A stretch of 64,000 nucleotides of DNA from Pyropia yezoensis (Eukaryota; Rhodophyta; Bangiophyceae; Bangiales; Bangiaceae), in NCBI GenBank assembly GCA_009829735.1, contig CM020618.1:23669346-23733345 (forward strand), written 5' to 3'. A program made the position numbers and the translations under genes. Positions 61,353-64,000 of this stretch are shown here, piece after piece. How positions within the stretch are numbered: the first letter of the stretch is position 1; each line of letters opens with the position of its first letter. The notes under the pieces were generated by a model. That model was not told the origin of the DNA, did not search any database, and was given only the letters and a program-made list of their open reading frames with translations.

Positions 61353-61823
61353 TGTACGGCAGTATTGACCCCCAGGTAGAGGGGCAACACGTGCCATGCA
61401 AGGGGCGGCAGGCCACTAGCCTGATCCGTTCCTCCCCCTGCATTTGGGTCCATATTCCCTAAGTTTGGGATAGTTAGCTTAGTAGTAAATCCAACTTGGA
61501 TTTGAGGGTTTTCTGCATTTATCGTCTTGAATTTTCGTGTGGCCCGGTGGGCAGGTGCTGGGGTGGGAGATTCTGAGTGGCGAGATTCTGAGGGGACCCT
61601 GGGGGGATAAGGGGAGGGACAGCGGGGCTTGGCCCTGCGTCCCCGTCCCGACCAAGAAACTGTTGGACCACACACCATCTTCTTGTTTGTCAGTGGGGGG
61701 TTTGCCCCACAACAGGGACAGAGTGTGTGCGACTTGCACTTCTTCCGGTTCCCCCGACACGGGAGGCAGCCCTTGTACACCGCCCCAACTTGGGTGCCGC
61801 GTGTGCGAGAGGTTTTTGCCACA
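61353..61823 (+). repeat. E4 5' LTR
   Basis: 471 bp, the same family as the E3 LTRs, ending TTTTTGCCACA. Confidence 0.9.
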
Positions 61824-61825
61824 TT

Positions 61826-61843
61826 TGGTGGAGCAGCAGGGGA
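61826..61843 (+). promoter_or_regulatory. E4 primer-binding site
   Basis: TGGTGGAGCAGCAGGGGA, 2 nt after the LTR, identical to E1-E3. Confidence 0.8.
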
Positions 61844-61942
61844 CAGAGGTAAACTTTACCTCCGGGTGCGCCCGGGTGTAGGGGGCCCTCTGTCTCAGAG
61901 TAACGGTGGACTTGGACCGTGTCATACGGATCGTCAGCCAAC

Positions 61943-63889
61943 ATGGCTAGTTCGGACCCCCCGTCGTCCGGGGAGTACACGGGTGACGCACGTACTTCAG
62001 TGCCTTTGAATACTGGTGAGACACAGGTGGGTTTACCTGAGGTCGCAGAGGAACTAGAGGTCCCTAAAGCCAGCAGGACTGGAAGTGCGGGCGGGCAACA
62101 GGCCACCCCGACTCAGTCGGGAGTTCACTCGGGTGACACTTCTGATGTGGGTGGGCCGAAGTCTGGCCACCGTGTGGTACACTCAACGGGAACGTCCCAA
62201 GGGGTGAGGACTGTCCCCGCGGGCTCCACTCGGGTTGGAGCCAACTTTGGCTTGGAGCCGTCGCCAACTAGGCTTTCGGAGGACGCCGGACCTCCGTTGG
62301 TCGGCGATGGGCTCGCGCCCATGCCCCCGGTTGAGACGCCTGAGGAACGTGGTTACCCCTCAGGTGGACTCCCGGAGGCGGACCGAGACTCAACTGGAGT
62401 CGACAATCCACTCCTCGCGGAAACTGTCCGTTGGGAGGCGACCAATGTGTTGCGGCAGACTTTGCCGGACCTGGTGGTCACGATGACGAATACTATTCTG
62501 AATCAGATTGTGGCGAGTTTGCCAGATGGTCTTAATGTCCAGACTGCATTGGGGCTTTCGAGCCCGCAGGCGCAGGGGGAATCCCTCCTCACGCCTATCT
62601 CGGGTCGCCCCGAACAGGGGGCGACACCTGTGACTCCCAACGAGGGAGCCACACCACGCTCGGTGGGGCGTACGCCCTTCATGGGGGAGTTTCCCCCGGA
62701 AACGCCGGCGGCTACACCCAGCGCGCCGAGCCAGGCTACAGGCACTGAGGATCAACTTACCCCAGTGCCACAGCGGCTGTTCCCTCAACGTGAGGTGCCG
62801 CCCAAGATCCAGGTAGCCAACCCGGTCTACCAGCGGATCTTTGACTGCGAGACCTACGCCCTCCACAACAAGTCGGTGGCGTATGGTCCTGACCAGGCCC
62901 GAGCCAAGGGCCGTGCCAAGAAGAATGCACTTCACTCTTTTGGGCACAAAGCGGAGTGGGATGGAACTCCCCCCCTCCGTGTCTTTGAGTTCCTACGTCG
63001 TTTCACAAAAGCCTGTGACGACAATGCCATAAGTGAAGGCATGGCGTTCTATATGCTACAGGATTTCACGAAGGGGGACCTGCGGACAGAACTTATGTCC
63101 GTCATGCCCAGCTCCTCAAGTGGAGGCGCTGGTGAGGTGACGTCCTATTTGGAGCTCGTCAACTGGTTGTTGAGAGCCATGGTGGATGAAGCAGCGTTGG
63201 CTTCTCAAGTTGAGGAGTTTACGCAAGCCCATCAGGAAGAGGCGGAGGACGAGTTTTCCTTTGCGGAGCGAGTTCGTAAGCTCAACAATCTTTGTGGGTT
63301 TCTTCATCCACAAGCTGTGGTGAAGAGTCGGTTTGTGGAGGGACTCCATTGGTCAGTCCGGATGGAGACCCGGGAGCATAACACTGCCCGGGCGACCCTG
63401 GCCGAGTTGGCTAGGTTTGGCTACCGCAGAGGTGAGGCCTACCGAAAGTTGCGGGAGGAACAACGCCAGGAGCGTCAGGCCGAGTTGGCCAAGGAACGTG
63501 AGGAGGCGCGCCAGGCTAGAGAGTTGAGAAAGGCACGCCGAATCCGCAAGGAAAGGGTGGTAGCTGCCGTGGGAACTTCCCAGGGTACCTCTTCGTCTTC
63601 CCCAGTCGGGAAGACCCCTCCGGGAACTGACAATCGGTGTTGGAACTGCAACTCCGATGGACATTGGGCATATGATTGCCCCAAGTTGAGTAAACGCATC
63701 CAACAACTTGTTAGGATTGCGAGTAAGAAGTCGGCTACGAACGAAGTACGTTCACGCCGCGAGGGTGGGTCCCGACCGGTAGTGGCGGTCGCCACACCCT
63801 CGGCGGAGGAGGCGGACACGTCGTCCTCAGACTCGTCGTCTTCCCCTTCGCCCTCAGATTCGGACGCCAAGTCGGCGGGAAACGAATGA
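61943..63889 (+). CDS. E4 gag (intact)
   Basis: A 648-residue Gag from ATG 61943; an in-frame GTG lies 24 bp upstream. Pro/Gly/Thr-rich N-terminal third, capsid-like helical region (FEFLRRFTKACDDNAISEGM; VKSRFVEGLHWSVRM), a long charged helix rich in Arg and Glu where E3 has a stop, CCHC zinc knuckle CWNCNSDGHWAYDC, and an acidic/Ser tail. The TGA stop overlaps the pol ATG as ATGA at 63886-63889. It would build the particle that packages E3/E4 RNA and might complement E3. Confidence 0.93.
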   Translation: MASSDPPSSGEYTGDARTSVPLNTGETQVGLPEVAEELEVPKASRTGSAGGQQATPTQSGVHSGDTSDVGGPKSGHRVVHSTGTSQGVRTVPAGSTRVGANFGLEPSPTRLSEDAGPPLVGDGLAPMPPVETPEERGYPSGGLPEADRDSTGVDNPLLAETVRWEATNVLRQTLPDLVVTMTNTILNQIVASLPDGLNVQTALGLSSPQAQGESLLTPISGRPEQGATPVTPNEGATPRSVGRTPFMGEFPPETPAATPSAPSQATGTEDQLTPVPQRLFPQREVPPKIQVANPVYQRIFDCETYALHNKSVAYGPDQARAKGRAKKNALHSFGHKAEWDGTPPLRVFEFLRRFTKACDDNAISEGMAFYMLQDFTKGDLRTELMSVMPSSSSGGAGEVTSYLELVNWLLRAMVDEAALASQVEEFTQAHQEEAEDEFSFAERVRKLNNLCGFLHPQAVVKSRFVEGLHWSVRMETREHNTARATLAELARFGYRRGEAYRKLREEQRQERQAELAKEREEARQARELRKARRIRKERVVAAVGTSQGTSSSSPVGKTPPGTDNRCWNCNSDGHWAYDCPKLSKRIQQLVRIASKKSATNEVRSRREGGSRPVVAVATPSAEEADTSSSDSSSSPSPSDSDAKSAGNE

Positions 63890-64000
63890 CCGTTGGAGCT
63901 GGCCGTCCAAAGCTCACAACGGCAGCCTCGGCCAAGTGGGTCAAGAGGACGAACCAACCGTGCCGGATACTGCGGCGACCTAAGGGAGTCCGCCCATTCC
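63886..64000 (+). CDS. E4 pol (5' end only)
   Basis: Starts MTVGAGRPKLTTAASAKW, overlapping the gag stop, and matches the first 38 residues of E3 pol with a few substitutions before the window ends. Protease, RT, RNase H, integrase and the antisense ORF are expected beyond. Confidence 0.88.
   Translation, partial: MTVGAGRPKLTTAASAKWVKRTNQPCRILRRPKGVRPF

Larger units (their letters stand above)
61353..64000 (+). mobile_element. E4: second copy of the E3 family, truncated by the window end
   Basis: 5' LTR, PBS, complete gag and the first 115 bp of pol, all closely similar to E3 but in plus orientation. gag has no stop codon, so E4 may be the more functional copy. The right LTR and target duplication are outside the window. 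The LTR begins TGTACGGCAG, two bases longer than E3. Confidence 0.93.

Noticed and set aside
61267..61360. Two 57-bp units considered as a CRISPR or satellite array
   Set aside because: Only two copies without spacers; a simple tandem duplication.

Overview
The window is a GC-rich nuclear segment of a eukaryote, most likely a photosynthetic one. Host genes have long G/C homopolymers, Ala/Gly/Pro-rich low-complexity stretches and few introns; only two introns could be placed, 307 bp and 450 bp. They include a chlorophyllase-like hydrolase, a plastid-type FNR-like protein and a PPR protein. A bangiophyte red alga (Porphyra/Pyropia type) is my best guess from GC content, intron poverty and abundant Ty3/gypsy elements. 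This is inference, and a green alga is not excluded.

Layout. 1-8.3 kb: an inverted repeat, a chlorophyllase-like gene, a WD40 gene on the opposite strand, and one copy of a 657-bp dispersed repeat. 8.4-18.0 kb: a complete Ty3/gypsy chromovirus-type element (E1) with 5-bp target duplications. 18.0-22.6 kb: gene fragments and simple-sequence DNA. 22.6-23.2 kb: a solo LTR of the E1 family. 23.2-43.3 kb: a second gypsy family (E2) whose 3' LTR is split by a third, nearly intact gypsy element (E3), inserted in the opposite orientation. 43.3-59.5 kb: host genes, namely a Myb/SANT-like gene cut by E2, an FNR-like/J-domain fusion, TBCC, a DUF4460/DUF4461 protein, SEC61 beta, BUD23, a small unknown ORF and a PPR protein. 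60.1-60.4 kb: a hAT transposase remnant. 61.35-64.0 kb: the 5' half of a second copy of the E3 family (E4), cut by the window edge.

The most interesting feature is that E1, E2 and E3 are distinct gypsy families, yet each carries a large ORF on the opposite strand between the end of pol and the 3' LTR. The three antisense proteins share recognisable blocks: a YYPK-containing block and a [RM]L-[WY]-x-LP block followed by an acidic-x-Leu helix region. They look like one conserved antisense-encoded accessory protein family. All families also share the same unusual primer-binding site, and E2-E4 place the pol frame at the gag stop, with an ATGA overlap in E3 and E4.

The host genes look mostly housekeeping: ER translocation, 18S rRNA methylation, tubulin folding, organellar RNA processing and organelle proteins. 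They form no obvious functional cluster. Two of them, TBCC and the Myb/SANT-like gene, appear altered by repeat or transposon insertion.
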